A stretch of 64,000 nucleotides of DNA from NCBI GenBank assembly GCA_014529675.2, contig CP076040.1, positions 1,426,001 to 1,490,000 of the forward strand, written 5' to 3'. The translations under genes were made by a program, and so were the position numbers. This DNA comes from Opitutia bacterium ISCC 52 (GTDB taxonomy: Bacteria > Verrucomicrobiota > Verrucomicrobiia > Opitutales > UBA2995). Positions 1-9,110 of this stretch are shown one piece after another. How positions within the stretch are numbered: position 1 is the stretch's first letter; every line of letters starts with the position of its first letter. Under the pieces are notes generated by a model. That model made no database searches and was not told where the DNA came from. It was given only the letters and a program-made list of their open reading frames with translations.

Positions 1-2
1 AC

Positions 3-110
3 CTTGGAGAAATGGTCGATCCAGTTAAAGCCGCAGGCCTATCAACTTTTAATGAGACAGTGATGAGTAAGGTTGAGGAAATGCACACGCAAGATTTCGG
101 AGCGGCTTAA
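3..110 (+). CDS. C-terminal tail of an unidentified protein (cut by window edge)
   Basis: An open frame enters from the left edge and ends at a TAA at 108-110, giving 35 residues that end in QDFGAA. It is codon-like and has no internal stop, whereas the other two forward frames close early, so it is probably the end of a real gene whose body lies outside the window. The tail is too short to assign a family. The next 217 bases to the broken dehydrogenase gene hold only a purine-rich stretch (about 213-250) and nothing I recognise. Confidence 0.5.
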   Translation, partial: LGEMVDPVKAAGLSTFNETVMSKVEEMHTQDFGAA

Positions 111-327
111 CGTTTTGTCTATGGTCTTTCGACCATCGCTACTTGTTGTAGCCCCGCTGGTGACAGCGTGGAAATGCTTTGGAAGGATTACTATTTACTG
201 AGAGTGCTGCACTGAGAGGAAGAGAAAGAGGAAGACGAAGAGAAAGATTTGTACAAGAATGTAGCCACGCTCCTTCACAACCTATGTGAGAAGGTCTGAC
301 AACAGCGAGGGTTTATTGGTTGCGGGT

Positions 328-1071
<744 letters not shown>

Positions 1072-1094
1072 AAAATATTATTTCCTGCTGATTT

Positions 1095-1188
1095 TAGGGG
1101 AGGGCGACCTCGCCGAGGGCGCCGATTCAGTAACTGCTCGTGGGTGATGTCGTCATTACATTCCTTGGTGCGGCGATCGAGCCCTACC
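1095..1188. repeat. REP-like palindromic element, family C (pair)
   Basis: An inverted pair with a left arm beginning GGGAGGGCGACCTCGCCGAG and a right arm ending CGGCGATCGAGCCCTA lies between the SDR and the BNR_4 gene. The same TAGGGCG...CGCCGA core recurs at 36267-36292 and 48931-49020. The paired opposite arrangement resembles REPIN elements moved by RAYT transposases; no such transposase is in the window. Confidence 0.6.
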
Positions 1189-1210
1189 ATTTTAAAGACT
1201 CAATTTTTCG

Positions 1211-2539
1211 TTATTGTTTTCCCGGTAACCAATAAACGCGATTACTAAGTGCGTCTCCAAGCCCTTCTCCTCTTACTCCGTCCGTATAGATCAGAGCTGG
1301 CTCTGCTGGCATCTCATTGAAGCCCGTCGGACGTTCGAGATTGGGCATCCATCGTGGTTCTTTATTGCTGGGGGAGTCGAAGGTTTCGCCGACAAAGGTC
1401 TCTCCCCCGTCCTGCGATCCAAAGCGCACCAATTCCGTGGTCTCTTCGCCCCAGTCGATGCCGTCTACGGCAATGTGCATCATCGTGGCGGCAACGGTAG
1501 GTTGGCCGGACGATCCAAACGATACGCCGCCGTGCATGAAGATATCCCAATCGCGGTATCCTTCGGGCAAGAATTGATTCATATGCAAATGCCGCCACTT
1601 AGCTTCACCTATCGGTGATGCTAGGTAGCTCTGACTCGTATCCTGTGTTCGAATACTGTAGGGTACGAATGGTTTTCCTTTGGGATCCACTCCAATTGAT
1701 CCTGCGTTAAGTACGCGTCCTTCTTTGGCGCGGCCACTGGCTATCGTATCAAATGTATCGGCTGTAGCAGGAAGTTTTACCGACTGGCCGTCGGAGCGGG
1801 TCCATGTAATCCCGCCGTCTGGGCTGGAAAGGTAGCCAACCGTTGTTAGAGGGGAAATCGATTCATCATCCGGCATCTCGTAGATACGGGCGGCTAGATG
1901 AAGCGTATTGTGATTCGGGCCCCAGGCGAGCGAGCCAGCAAATTGTGCATAATTTCCATGTCGGGAACTCAAGATAGCCCAGTTGCGAGTCCAGGCTTCA
2001 TTTGGCCTCTTCGACCACATCTCGAGCTCCCAGGGTTGATTCTCATAGCTACGTCGCGCTGTCATAATTAAGGTGCCGTCTTTGGCACAGACAAGGGCCG
2101 GGTAAGTTAGGTTGAGTCCAAATTCTTCGTAGGACGTCCACTCGGAGGCATCATTGGGTCTTACTGATTTTCGATACCGGAAGGGGTGATGGTGAGAGTA
2201 GAAAAGAATGTGCAGATAACCTTCTCCATCGATGGTGAGTGCCGGGCCACCGTGGTTATCAACTGCCTCGCCGATGGTCGAAGCCTCAGACCACTTATCG
2301 GTAGCGTGGTCTAGTGTCCGGATGCGAATACGAAACCCTTCCTTGGGTGTATCCAACCAGGCTACATGTGTTTTCCCCTGATAGGTGATGATCTTGGGGG
2401 ATTCCAGGTAGGCAGTCGCTCTTCCGGAACCTTTAGAAGACAAGAGAAAGCGGTCATCAGCAATGCATAGGATAGTGGCTGACAAGTACAGAAACCCCAA
2501 GGCGATCCATATCTTGGTTTTAGGAAATCGGCTTTTCAT
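1211..2539 (-). CDS. Secreted BNR_4-type beta-propeller protein
   Basis: This is a 442-residue protein with a Sec signal peptide when started at the ATG at 2539 (MKSRFPKTK, hydrophobic core, cleavage near ILCIA-DD). That start falls just after the stop of the upstream amidohydrolase, whereas the longer frame would overlap it. The body resembles the BNR_4 propeller family: an NHGGPALTIDGEGYLH block, a YSHHHPFRYRKS block and several Asp-box-like turns (SSPDGGITW, SQDGGETF). BNR_4 folds occur in ulvan-type polysaccharide lyases (PL24/PL25 relatives) and in sialidase-like proteins, so an extracellular role on a plant or algal glycan is plausible, but the substrate cannot be read from sequence. 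It is likely the third gene of an operon with the two amidohydrolases. Confidence 0.8.
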   Translation of the reverse strand: MKSRFPKTKIWIALGFLYLSATILCIADDRFLLSSKGSGRATAYLESPKIITYQGKTHVAWLDTPKEGFRIRIRTLDHATDKWSEASTIGEAVDNHGGPALTIDGEGYLHILFYSHHHPFRYRKSVRPNDASEWTSYEEFGLNLTYPALVCAKDGTLIMTARRSYENQPWELEMWSKRPNEAWTRNWAILSSRHGNYAQFAGSLAWGPNHNTLHLAARIYEMPDDESISPLTTVGYLSSPDGGITWTRSDGQSVKLPATADTFDTIASGRAKEGRVLNAGSIGVDPKGKPFVPYSIRTQDTSQSYLASPIGEAKWRHLHMNQFLPEGYRDWDIFMHGGVSFGSSGQPTVAATMMHIAVDGIDWGEETTELVRFGSQDGGETFVGETFDSPSNKEPRWMPNLERPTGFNEMPAEPALIYTDGVRGEGLGDALSNRVYWLPGKQ

Positions 2540-2549
2540 AGCTGTTGGA

Positions 2550-3308
2550 TTAAATATCGAAAAACGATTGGGCATTACACATGGCAACGGCATCTCGCTG
2601 TCCTCTGGGTAGCGATGATAACCTTACTTTGTCGAATTGTGCTTGCGCAACCTGCAAAGGGGAAAGTGAACCGAATAAGATTCGTGAAACCGGTATATCT
2701 GCTTTGAGCACACGAAGAGTGTCTTCCCACTCAGCGAAACTGGTATCGGTGGAGAACGCACCCTGTGTTGTTGAAAGCTCTTTAAGTTCGTGCACTCCCA
2801 AGCCTTGTATGAGCGGATGTAATTCAGGGGCTTTGTCTAAGAAGCCTTTTATTTGTGGAATGGATATCGGTTTAATGGAAAGGGCAGGATGTTCCTGCCT
2901 TTCGTCTACCAATCGTGCGGTTATGACCAACTTCAGTTTTTTCGCTGCGAGTTCCTCTATGAGCTTTTTAACGGAAGCTGAGCGCAAGGAGTAGCCATGA
3001 TAAGCCGGGAGCAAGCGAACCGCCACTACGCGGCCATGATCCGAAATCTCCTCCAGATGTTCTTTCCAGGCAGGCGTTGCTGGATTGAGAATGGGTAGCG
3101 GACGAAAGGAACGTAACATTGCCAGTGCTTTGAAGTTTGCTCGATTCCCAGGCATGGGGTCCGTTTGAAATACTGCGTCGAACGGGGATATGAGAGCTTC
3201 ATTGATCTCGTAACCTACACGACTCACTCTCGGGGCTTCAGAATTGACCGAAGAAACCGAGCCAAAAGGCCAGGAGCCACTCCACGCGTTTGTATCGATA
3301 AAATTCAT
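2550..3308 (-). CDS. Amidohydrolase_2-like protein lacking the HxH metal motif
   Basis: A 252-residue TIM-barrel-type protein related to the Amidohydro_2 family (family inferred). Its N-terminus reads FIDTNAWSGSWPFG, where active members have a DxHxH metal motif; here Asn and Ala/Trp replace the histidines. A C-terminal ILFGSLSP segment replaces the usual YGSDxP. This suggests altered metal chemistry or a non-catalytic partner. Its start overlaps the stop of the upstream amidohydrolase by four bases (ATGA, 3305-3308), which implies translational coupling and perhaps a heteromer with that canonical paralogue. No signal peptide is seen, so it is probably cytoplasmic. Confidence 0.65.
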   Translation of the reverse strand: MNFIDTNAWSGSWPFGSVSSVNSEAPRVSRVGYEINEALISPFDAVFQTDPMPGNRANFKALAMLRSFRPLPILNPATPAWKEHLEEISDHGRVVAVRLLPAYHGYSLRSASVKKLIEELAAKKLKLVITARLVDERQEHPALSIKPISIPQIKGFLDKAPELHPLIQGLGVHELKELSTTQGAFSTDTSFAEWEDTLRVLKADIPVSRILFGSLSPLQVAQAQFDKVRLSSLPRGQRDAVAMCNAQSFFDI

Positions 3309-4093
3309 ACGAGCTTTAATAGCTTGGCCGCGTTCTGGTAGAAAACGTTCTCTTTATCTCCGCTTGAGATGGGTGATCCCGATACTTGACCTATGGCTGC
3401 TGGGAGGTCTCGGATGGGGAGATCTGATCCATAGAGTACCCGTTTGGATCCGAGGTTGGTAACGGCATGCTCTACGATTCCCGCTTCGGGGGAGCCTCCG
3501 GACGTATCGACCCAGAGATTATCAATTCCACGCGCTGCCAAGACGCCCCGAAATCCGCAGCCGGTTAGGTGGGCCATGATCACTCGTGTATTGGGAAATC
3601 GTTTGGCCAAGAGGCAAGTATCCTCCGGATCCGAATGGAAAGAGCGCTTTTTAATTTTGGTTTGGCTCCAGGTGTGTTGAAGCACGGGAACATCGTAAGC
3701 TTCTCCAGCTTCCATGACGGGTTTCATGCAAGTATCGCGGGCGTTGTTGGCAATCTCGAGCTTCAGGCCCTTAAATCCTTTTCCGCCGACACAACGATCG
3801 ACTTCGTTTCGCACGGCACGTTCTCCGAGTGTGGGGTTGAGATAGCAGAAGCCAATGAAGAACCGAGGAGCGATGGAAACGATCTTCGCTGTTTCGTTGT
3901 TCAGTGTTTGGATTTGTTTTCGACTGGGAGAGGCTCCGTAGTAGAGGACATCTCCTAGGGCGATCATCTTCTGAATTCCAAATCGTTTGGCCCGTCTTAC
4001 TAGCGCTTTCACCTCCGTAGTAGATCTTCCATCGCCCATGAAAACAGGGTGGGTGTGGATATCGATGATCGGTTTGTTGTAGCTGAGTTCCAC
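3305..4093 (-). CDS. Amidohydrolase_2 family metal-dependent hydrolase
   Basis: A 262-residue amidohydrolase with the HxH motif at residues 13-15 (IIDIHTHP), a central LQHTW histidine, a MAHLTG histidine and a YGSDLP metal aspartate near residue 222, all in the expected order for the ACMS-decarboxylase/lactonase branch of the superfamily. It has no signal peptide. It is the first gene of a minus-strand set with the motif-poor paralogue (four-base overlap) and the BNR_4 protein. The context suggests a sugar lactone or related small substrate, but that is inference. Confidence 0.8.
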   Translation of the reverse strand: MELSYNKPIIDIHTHPVFMGDGRSTTEVKALVRRAKRFGIQKMIALGDVLYYGASPSRKQIQTLNNETAKIVSIAPRFFIGFCYLNPTLGERAVRNEVDRCVGGKGFKGLKLEIANNARDTCMKPVMEAGEAYDVPVLQHTWSQTKIKKRSFHSDPEDTCLLAKRFPNTRVIMAHLTGCGFRGVLAARGIDNLWVDTSGGSPEAGIVEHAVTNLGSKRVLYGSDLPIRDLPAAIGQVSGSPISSGDKENVFYQNAAKLLKLV

Positions 4094-4237
4094 GGTTGTG
4101 GGTGAGGAAAGCGGTTTTTTCTAATGACACTGAAAATTCGAACCTGAGATAAGGGCTGAAGGAGCTTACTGTAAAACCTGGCAGCTTCTCCTCAAGGCTT
4201 GCCGGATGTGGAAGACTTCATCACCCTCTCTATCATT

Positions 4238-4804
4238 ATGTTGCAATCCATTCGTTTCTTTTTCCTCAATTATCGCATTCTTTGCTCAGTAGGTGTCCTA
4301 GGTTTGATGGTTGGCCTTCAATTGCCTGTCCAGGCTGACGACTTTGATCCCGAAGGGGCTCTGGCCGACCGCAGCATCGAGCTTCCCACGCCAGCCAAAT
4401 CGATTGCCAATTATGTAGGTGCGACACGGATCGGGAACACCATCTTTTTATCCGGTCATTTGCCAAAGCAGGACGATGGTTCCTATGTGCTGGGAAAACT
4501 AGGAGAAGATCTCTCGGTGAAACAGGGCTACGATGCGGCTCGCCTTTCAGCCATTGCTTTGATGGCAACTCTCAAAGCTGAGATTGGTGACCTTTCCAAG
4601 GTTAAACGCGTCGCAAAAGTTTTCGGCATGGTAAATGCCACCGATTCCTTCAAGGATCATTCAAAGGTGATCAACGGTTGTTCAGATCTCCTCGTCGAAG
4701 TATTTGGTGATCGTGGACGTCACGCACGAGCGGCCTGTGGATTTAGCTCACTTCCGCTGGGTACTGCAGTTGAGATCGAAATGATTGTGGAAGTTGAGGA
4801 GTAG
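4238..4804 (+). CDS. Exported RidA (YjgF/YER057c/UK114) family enamine/imine deaminase
   Basis: The ATG at 4238 gives 188 residues with a clear signal peptide (basic N-terminus, hydrophobic VLGLMVGLQL, cleavage near VQA-DD). RidA features follow: IFLSGHLP, AARLSAIALMATLKAEIG, and the C-terminal RAACGFSSLPLGTAVEIE block holding the conserved arginine. RidA proteins hydrolyse reactive enamines/imines made by PLP enzymes; most are cytosolic, so an exported version is less usual. The gene converges on an exported PLP aminotransferase-fold lipoprotein with one base between the stop codons, suggesting both act on the same chemistry in the cell envelope. Confidence 0.85.
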   Translation: MLQSIRFFFLNYRILCSVGVLGLMVGLQLPVQADDFDPEGALADRSIELPTPAKSIANYVGATRIGNTIFLSGHLPKQDDGSYVLGKLGEDLSVKQGYDAARLSAIALMATLKAEIGDLSKVKRVAKVFGMVNATDSFKDHSKVINGCSDLLVEVFGDRGRHARAACGFSSLPLGTAVEIEMIVEVEE

Positions 4805-4805
4805 G

Positions 4806-6074
4806 CTATGCGCTCCTAGTGATCTCAGCCACCGCCTGAATGACGCGATCACAATCGTCATTGGAATTGAAAATGTGCGTGGATACCCGAACCGCGTTTA
4901 GTCCCTGTTCCGTTACTTGACGACACCTGAGGCGATACTCTCCCATCAGTCGGTTCGTCATTGTATTGAAAGCAATTTTAGAGCTACTGAAAGTGGTGAT
5001 CGAACGACGCATCTTTGGGTCGCGGGGAGTAAGGATCTTAATACTCGGGATCTCCATAAGCCCTTCCTGTAAATAGCTGGCGAGATCGGACCCATAGGCT
5101 TCGATACGATCTCGGCCAATTCGATTTTGAAATTCAATGGCGACTTTTAAGCCCTCCACGATCTCTGTGTTGCGGGTTCCATATTCGTGTCGCCGTGCAG
5201 CATCCACGAAATCAATTTGATCAGGAAATTTGTATGTTGGAGCCGAGTGAGCGCCTAAGTGACTGCATTCAACTTCTTCCAGCTTATCCTTGTTAATATA
5301 AAGAATTCCGGTTCCTCGTGGCCCGCCCATCCATTTGTGGCCACTGGTCGCGTAGGAATCGCAATCCATGGAGCTTAGGTCGACGGGAATCATTCCAGCC
5401 GTTTGCGCACCATCCACATGAAACCAGATTTCATGCTCCTTGGCTAAGGCACTGATGGCTGGGATATCGAATAAGATACCCGTGGGTGCGGTGATGTGGC
5501 TCACTTGTATTACACGAGTGCGAGGGGTGATCAAACTTCGGATGCGATCGACTGAAGCTTCCATCGTCTTTGAATCTGGATCAAAGACCTTAACCTTGAT
5601 TCCTTGGCGTTTTTGTCGGTTCAACCAGGGAAAGGAACCTCCTGGGTGAGCATGAGACTCGAAGATGACTTCATCGCCTTCTTTCAGTTTTAAACCTGCG
5701 GCAATGATGGAGTTCGATTCAGTGGCGTTGCGCGTAAAACAGATTTCGTCTGGGTTTGCCCCGAGGTAGCTTGCAGTTGTTTTACGTCCCTCATCCATGA
5801 TGGCGTAACCGGTCTCTGAGATACCTTGCAGTTCCATTGTTTTGGCTTGCACCGCATTTAGGACTACTGAAGGTGCGGGACCGAGACCTCCGCAATTTAG
5901 GTAGACACGATCATTAACCAATGGAAATTGTTGTCGCACTGCCGCCCAGTAGTCTGCGTTTGCTACGGATTCAAAATCTGGTAGCTCTGCTAATGAAGTT
6001 GCAGATTGGCATCCGGACGTAAACATGGCTGATGCACCCAGTCCGAGTGCGCCAATAAATTCCTTCCTATCCAT
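4806..6074 (-). CDS. Class V aminotransferase-fold PLP enzyme, predicted lipoprotein
   Basis: A 422-residue fold-type I PLP enzyme (cysteine desulfurase/isopenicillin-N epimerase group). The PLP lysine is Lys247 in SGHKWMGG, the cofactor aspartate is Asp221 in HVDGAQ, and ESHAHPGG precedes them. The N-terminus MDRKEFIGALGLG followed by TSGC (Cys22) looks like a lipoprotein signal, so the enzyme is probably tethered in the periplasm. It lies 18 bases downstream of an M28 peptidase gene on the same strand and faces an exported RidA. Reaction inferred: elimination or racemisation of an amino acid released by the peptidase. A paralogue at 45575-46831 sits beside a peptide transporter. Confidence 0.85.
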   Translation of the reverse strand: MDRKEFIGALGLGASAMFTSGCQSATSLAELPDFESVANADYWAAVRQQFPLVNDRVYLNCGGLGPAPSVVLNAVQAKTMELQGISETGYAIMDEGRKTTASYLGANPDEICFTRNATESNSIIAAGLKLKEGDEVIFESHAHPGGSFPWLNRQKRQGIKVKVFDPDSKTMEASVDRIRSLITPRTRVIQVSHITAPTGILFDIPAISALAKEHEIWFHVDGAQTAGMIPVDLSSMDCDSYATSGHKWMGGPRGTGILYINKDKLEEVECSHLGAHSAPTYKFPDQIDFVDAARRHEYGTRNTEIVEGLKVAIEFQNRIGRDRIEAYGSDLASYLQEGLMEIPSIKILTPRDPKMRRSITTFSSSKIAFNTMTNRLMGEYRLRCRQVTEQGLNAVRVSTHIFNSNDDCDRVIQAVAEITRSA

Positions 6075-6092
6075 GGCTTAATAAGTCTGCCC

Positions 6093-7523
6093 TTAATTGA
6101 TTTCGGAATCTTCAGCTCGAAAGTCATCCTCGATCTGAGCCGCCAGAAAAACGAAGGCTGCATAAGCTGCTACATTCTGAGCGAGTTCCTCAGGATTGAT
6201 TTTATCGAGCGTGTCGTTCGGTGTGTGGTGTAGATCAAAATAATCCCAACCATTCTGTTGCAGTGACACAATGGGAACTCCCTTTGCTTTCAAAGCTCCC
6301 ACGTCAGGTCCGCTGCTGGCTTTGTTATCGCCCTTAGCAATGCCCAGGGGACGTAACACGTCTGCGATTTCCGAGAGGTAGTTCAACTTCTCTTCTGCAA
6401 AGAAGCTGTTGAATTTCCAGATTTTCCCAGCTCCAAAATCGGATTCGGCAGCCACGATAAAGTTATGCAGTTCATCCGCATGGGCATCTGCGTAGGCTTT
6501 GGCACCTACCAGTCCGACTTCTTCGGATCCCCACATTACAATTCTGATGGTGCGTTTGAGTCCGTTGGGGTAGTGATCTTTGATGAGTCGGGCAGCAGCT
6601 ACAGTGATTCCGATTCCTGCGCCATCGTCAATGGCTCCTGTGCCCAAGTCCCAAGAGTCTAAGTGGCCTCCGATAATAATGACTTCCTCCGGCGATTCCG
6701 TACCGACAATTTCGCCAACTACATTCCCTGAAATAGAAGCGGGTTCGAATTTAGGGGTCAGTTGAAGTCTGATTTGAATGTTATCGGTTCGTTCCAATGC
6801 TCTGGTCAGTTGGTCAGCATCGGGAGCGGAAAGAGCAGCGGTAGGAACGCTATCAATTTCTTCTGTGATTTCGGTAATGGTTTTCATTTGCCCTGTGTGG
6901 GCGAAACGATGGCTGGACGTTCCAACGGATCGAATAAGTGCACCAGCGGCTCCTTTTTTATAGGCTTCGTAGGCGGTTTGGCGACGTTTGCCTACGGCAA
7001 CTCCGTAACCAGAACCATCTTGAGTGCGTGTCATGATTTCATCGATGAATACGATCTTCCCCTTCAGGCTTCCCTGTGGTTGGTTCTCCAGCTCTTTAAC
7101 GGAGGAAAATCTTATGAGCTCACCCACTACACCTTCTTCGGGTGTAGCCACACTTCCACCCAATGCTGTAACAGTAAGTTGTTGTGGGAATGGTGAAACA
7201 ATTTCTGCGCGTTCTATACCTCGTTCCCAAAGTGGGACTTCGAACGGTTCTACATGCACGTTTTCAAAGCCGAGTTCTTTCAGTTTGGCAACGGCCCAGG
7301 ATCGAGCCCGCTTTTCAGCTTCGCTACCAGCCAAGCGAGCTCCGACTTCAGTAGTAAGCGATTCCACCACCTCGTAAGCGATGTTCTCTTCCAGCGCTGC
7401 TTCCGATAACTGCTGAGCCTCCTTAGCGAGGGATTTTGAGATGCCTTTGCCTTGGACTGAAAGAAGGGGCATGCAAGCGAATCCTGCGAGGATTGGAGAT
7501 AGGAGAAACTTGGAGTATTTCAT
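6093..7523 (-). CDS. Secreted M28 family zinc aminopeptidase
   Basis: A 476-residue exopeptidase from the ATG at 7523, whose product starts with a signal peptide (MKYSKFLLSP... to SVQGKG); the longer frame upstream has no start features. It has a PA-like insert (GALIRSVGTSSHRFAHTG) and then the co-catalytic zinc site: GGHLDSWDLG (His, Asp), AIDDGAG (bridging Asp), SEEVGL (Glu), ESDFG (Asp) and LHHTPNDT (final His). All ligands are present, so it should be active. It releases N-terminal amino acids in the periplasm or outside, and is the first gene of a probable operon with the PLP lipoprotein. Confidence 0.9.
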   Translation of the reverse strand: MKYSKFLLSPILAGFACMPLLSVQGKGISKSLAKEAQQLSEAALEENIAYEVVESLTTEVGARLAGSEAEKRARSWAVAKLKELGFENVHVEPFEVPLWERGIERAEIVSPFPQQLTVTALGGSVATPEEGVVGELIRFSSVKELENQPQGSLKGKIVFIDEIMTRTQDGSGYGVAVGKRRQTAYEAYKKGAAGALIRSVGTSSHRFAHTGQMKTITEITEEIDSVPTAALSAPDADQLTRALERTDNIQIRLQLTPKFEPASISGNVVGEIVGTESPEEVIIIGGHLDSWDLGTGAIDDGAGIGITVAAARLIKDHYPNGLKRTIRIVMWGSEEVGLVGAKAYADAHADELHNFIVAAESDFGAGKIWKFNSFFAEEKLNYLSEIADVLRPLGIAKGDNKASSGPDVGALKAKGVPIVSLQQNGWDYFDLHHTPNDTLDKINPEELAQNVAAYAAFVFLAAQIEDDFRAEDSEIN

Positions 7524-7677
7524 AAAATTGTCTGTTGGGAGAACGATCCGAAACCTGCAAGGTAGTCGCAATTCTAATCTACCTGAAAGTGTCACATTCC
7601 CTTTGCTTTACTAAAAAGCGAGAGTTGGTATGGTCATCAGTGCTTCAATCCTCCTATAACATTAGTCGACTTACTTT

Positions 7678-8505
7678 ATGGATTTTCAAGTATATCAATC
7701 TTACTGGGGAATGACCGACTTGCCTTATATGGGCGAAGAATGGTCTAGGGAGGACAAGGTCGCTCAAATTGCGGAAGCAGATTTCGATGGAATCGAATTT
7801 ATGATGGAGGAGCCGGAGCATTTAAAGGTCATGATTCCTCTTACGGACAAGTTTGATCTCAAACGGGCAAACATCGTGTTTCCTTGGAGTTCTGAGGATT
7901 TCAAGGAGGATGTAAAGGCGGCCCAGGAGGGTGGGGCTACGCACATCAATCTCCAGCCTATGCCTATGCCACGCACGGTTGCAGAATGCGTGGATTATGT
8001 TCGGGAGTGTATCGATATTGCGGGTGAGGCAGGCATACCTCTCTTTTTCGAAACGCATAGGGATCGGATGACCACCGATATGTATTTCACATTGGATCTG
8101 ATCGAAGCGGTTCCAGAAATGAAACTGTGTGGAGATCTGTCACATTTCCTAGTCGGTCGTGAGTTTGCGGGTCCACCCATTTCTGCACAGAATCAAGCTT
8201 ACATGACTCAGATTGTGGAGCGCTGTGGACTCTTTCATGGCCGAGTGGCTTCTCGTGAACAGGCACAGGTGCCGATCTCATTTCCGCATAATCAAATTTG
8301 GGTCGACCTCTTTGCCGTTTGGTGGGAGCAGGGATTTAAAAACTTTAAAGCCACCGCACCTGAAGATGCCACGTTGACCTTTGTTGTCGAATTAGGACCT
8401 GCCGAATACGCCATGCAAGGTGCCGACGGCAATGAACTATCTGATCGTTGGGTAGAAGCAAAAAGGATTAAAGGTTTGGTCCGTGAAATTTGGGAACATT
8501 GTTAG
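7678..8505 (+). CDS. Sugar phosphate isomerase/epimerase (xylose isomerase-like TIM barrel)
   Basis: A 275-residue AP-endonuclease-2/xylose-isomerase-like barrel without signal peptide. Metal-site residues are visible as Glu125 and His127 (FFETHRDR), Asp153 and His156 (CGDLSHF), a later LFHGR histidine, and a VVELGP glutamate near residue 241. Such proteins isomerise or epimerise ketoses in cytosolic sugar catabolism; the exact sugar is unknown. It is followed directly (ATG right after TAG) by the stump of an NAD-dependent epimerase, so it was once part of an operon. Confidence 0.8.
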   Translation: MDFQVYQSYWGMTDLPYMGEEWSREDKVAQIAEADFDGIEFMMEEPEHLKVMIPLTDKFDLKRANIVFPWSSEDFKEDVKAAQEGGATHINLQPMPMPRTVAECVDYVRECIDIAGEAGIPLFFETHRDRMTTDMYFTLDLIEAVPEMKLCGDLSHFLVGREFAGPPISAQNQAYMTQIVERCGLFHGRVASREQAQVPISFPHNQIWVDLFAVWWEQGFKNFKATAPEDATLTFVVELGPAEYAMQGADGNELSDRWVEAKRIKGLVREIWEHC

Positions 8506-8682
8506 ATGTCGGATAAATTACGTCTGGGTATTACGGGTTCCGATGGAAATGTTGGAACTACACTTAGGGCGGGTCTTTCAGAAGACTATGATTTGCAGCT
8601 CAATACTCAGAATGCTGTCGATTATGAATCGACCAGGGCAGCCCCGAAAGCCAAGCCCAAGGATATTCCCAATGTCATGTAA
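8506..8682 (+). pseudogene. N-terminal stump of an NAD-dependent epimerase/dehydratase
   Basis: The ATG follows the isomerase stop with no gap. The first 30 or so residues (LRLGITGSDGNVGTTLRAGL) are a typical extended-SDR Rossmann start with GxxGxxG spacing. After about residue 40 the family pattern ends and a lysine/proline-rich tail runs to a TAA at 8680-8682. The remaining 200 or more residues are missing. The end overlaps the 3' end of a minus-strand gene (8622-8954) that may also be shortened, so two genes meet at a breakpoint near 8620-8640. Confidence 0.75.
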
Positions 8683-8954
8683 TATCCTTGAGGGATCAGT
8701 GAGAGACTTGCTCGTAAGAACTTAAGTAGTTGTTCCGTCCTTTGTTTTACCTCTCTAAAGGATGGAACAGGCTTAATATTCAAGTTGAGCTCATCGAGTT
8801 TCTCTTCGATGGAATGCCGTTCTTCTCCCGTAAGATTTCTTTCGTCCAAGCTGTTTAATATGCCTAGAATTCTATGATAGTATTTCTTCTCTGATCGTTT
8901 GGTGGATTGCTCCAGGAGTTCTTCGAAGATTTGCGATGATTGGTATATTTTCAT
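8622..8954 (-). CDS. Small protein with coiled-coil-like helices and a C-terminal membrane segment
   Basis: A 110-residue protein of unknown function. Residues 1-85 are charged and helical (KRSEKKYYHRILG, LTGEERHSIEEKLDEL); residues 89-110 form a glycine-rich hydrophobic stretch (YYMTLGISLGLAFGAALV) that ends abruptly at VDS. It resembles small Bacteroidota/PVC membrane-anchored proteins of about 150 residues that continue with a second glycine-rich helix (from memory, not searched), so this copy may be truncated at the breakpoint with the epimerase stump. Its upstream region carries the same two-block promoter motif as the TonB-like gene at 9111-9584. Confidence 0.55.
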   Translation of the reverse strand: MKIYQSSQIFEELLEQSTKRSEKKYYHRILGILNSLDERNLTGEERHSIEEKLDELNLNIKPVPSFREVKQRTEQLLKFLRASLSLIPQGYYMTLGISLGLAFGAALVDS

Positions 8955-8969
8955 GATGTTTTTGCCTAG

Positions 8970-9001
8970 TTAGTGCCAAAAATCAGAATTTATTACACCC
9001 T
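8970..9001 (-). promoter_or_regulatory. Putative ECF-type promoter, copy 1
   Basis: Read on the minus strand, AGGGTGTAATA (9001-8991) is followed after exactly 15 bases by CACTAA (8975-8970), upstream of the ATG at 8954. The same two blocks with the same spacing precede the gene at 9584. A conserved -35-like and -10-like pair suggests a shared alternative sigma factor. The start codon lies close to the downstream block, leaving a very short leader, which is a point against a simple reading. Confidence 0.45.
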
Positions 9002-9027
9002 TCACAAAAAAAAGTTCGAAATAGATG

Positions 9028-9065
9028 AAAAAAGACCCGTGAGCTACTGGGTAGCTGCACGGGTC
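9028..9065 (-). terminator. Rho-independent terminator after the TonB-like gene
   Basis: On the minus strand a hairpin has stem GACCCGTG(C)AGCTAC / GTAGCTCACGGGTC with loop CCA, one bulged base, and an immediate run of T (A tract at 9028-9033 on the plus strand). It lies about 45 bases beyond the stop codon at 9111, in the right place and orientation to end that transcript. Confidence 0.85.
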
Positions 9066-9110
9066 AAGTTACAATATCAGTTCAATAAGTCTTAAATTCA
9101 GGCTCAAAAT

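Noticed and set aside
4094-4237. Hairpin near 4160-4200 (AAGGAGCT ... AGCTTCTCCT) as a terminator or riboswitch
   Set aside because: The stem is imperfect, the loop is AT-rich without a T run, and it lies upstream of two divergent genes rather than after one.
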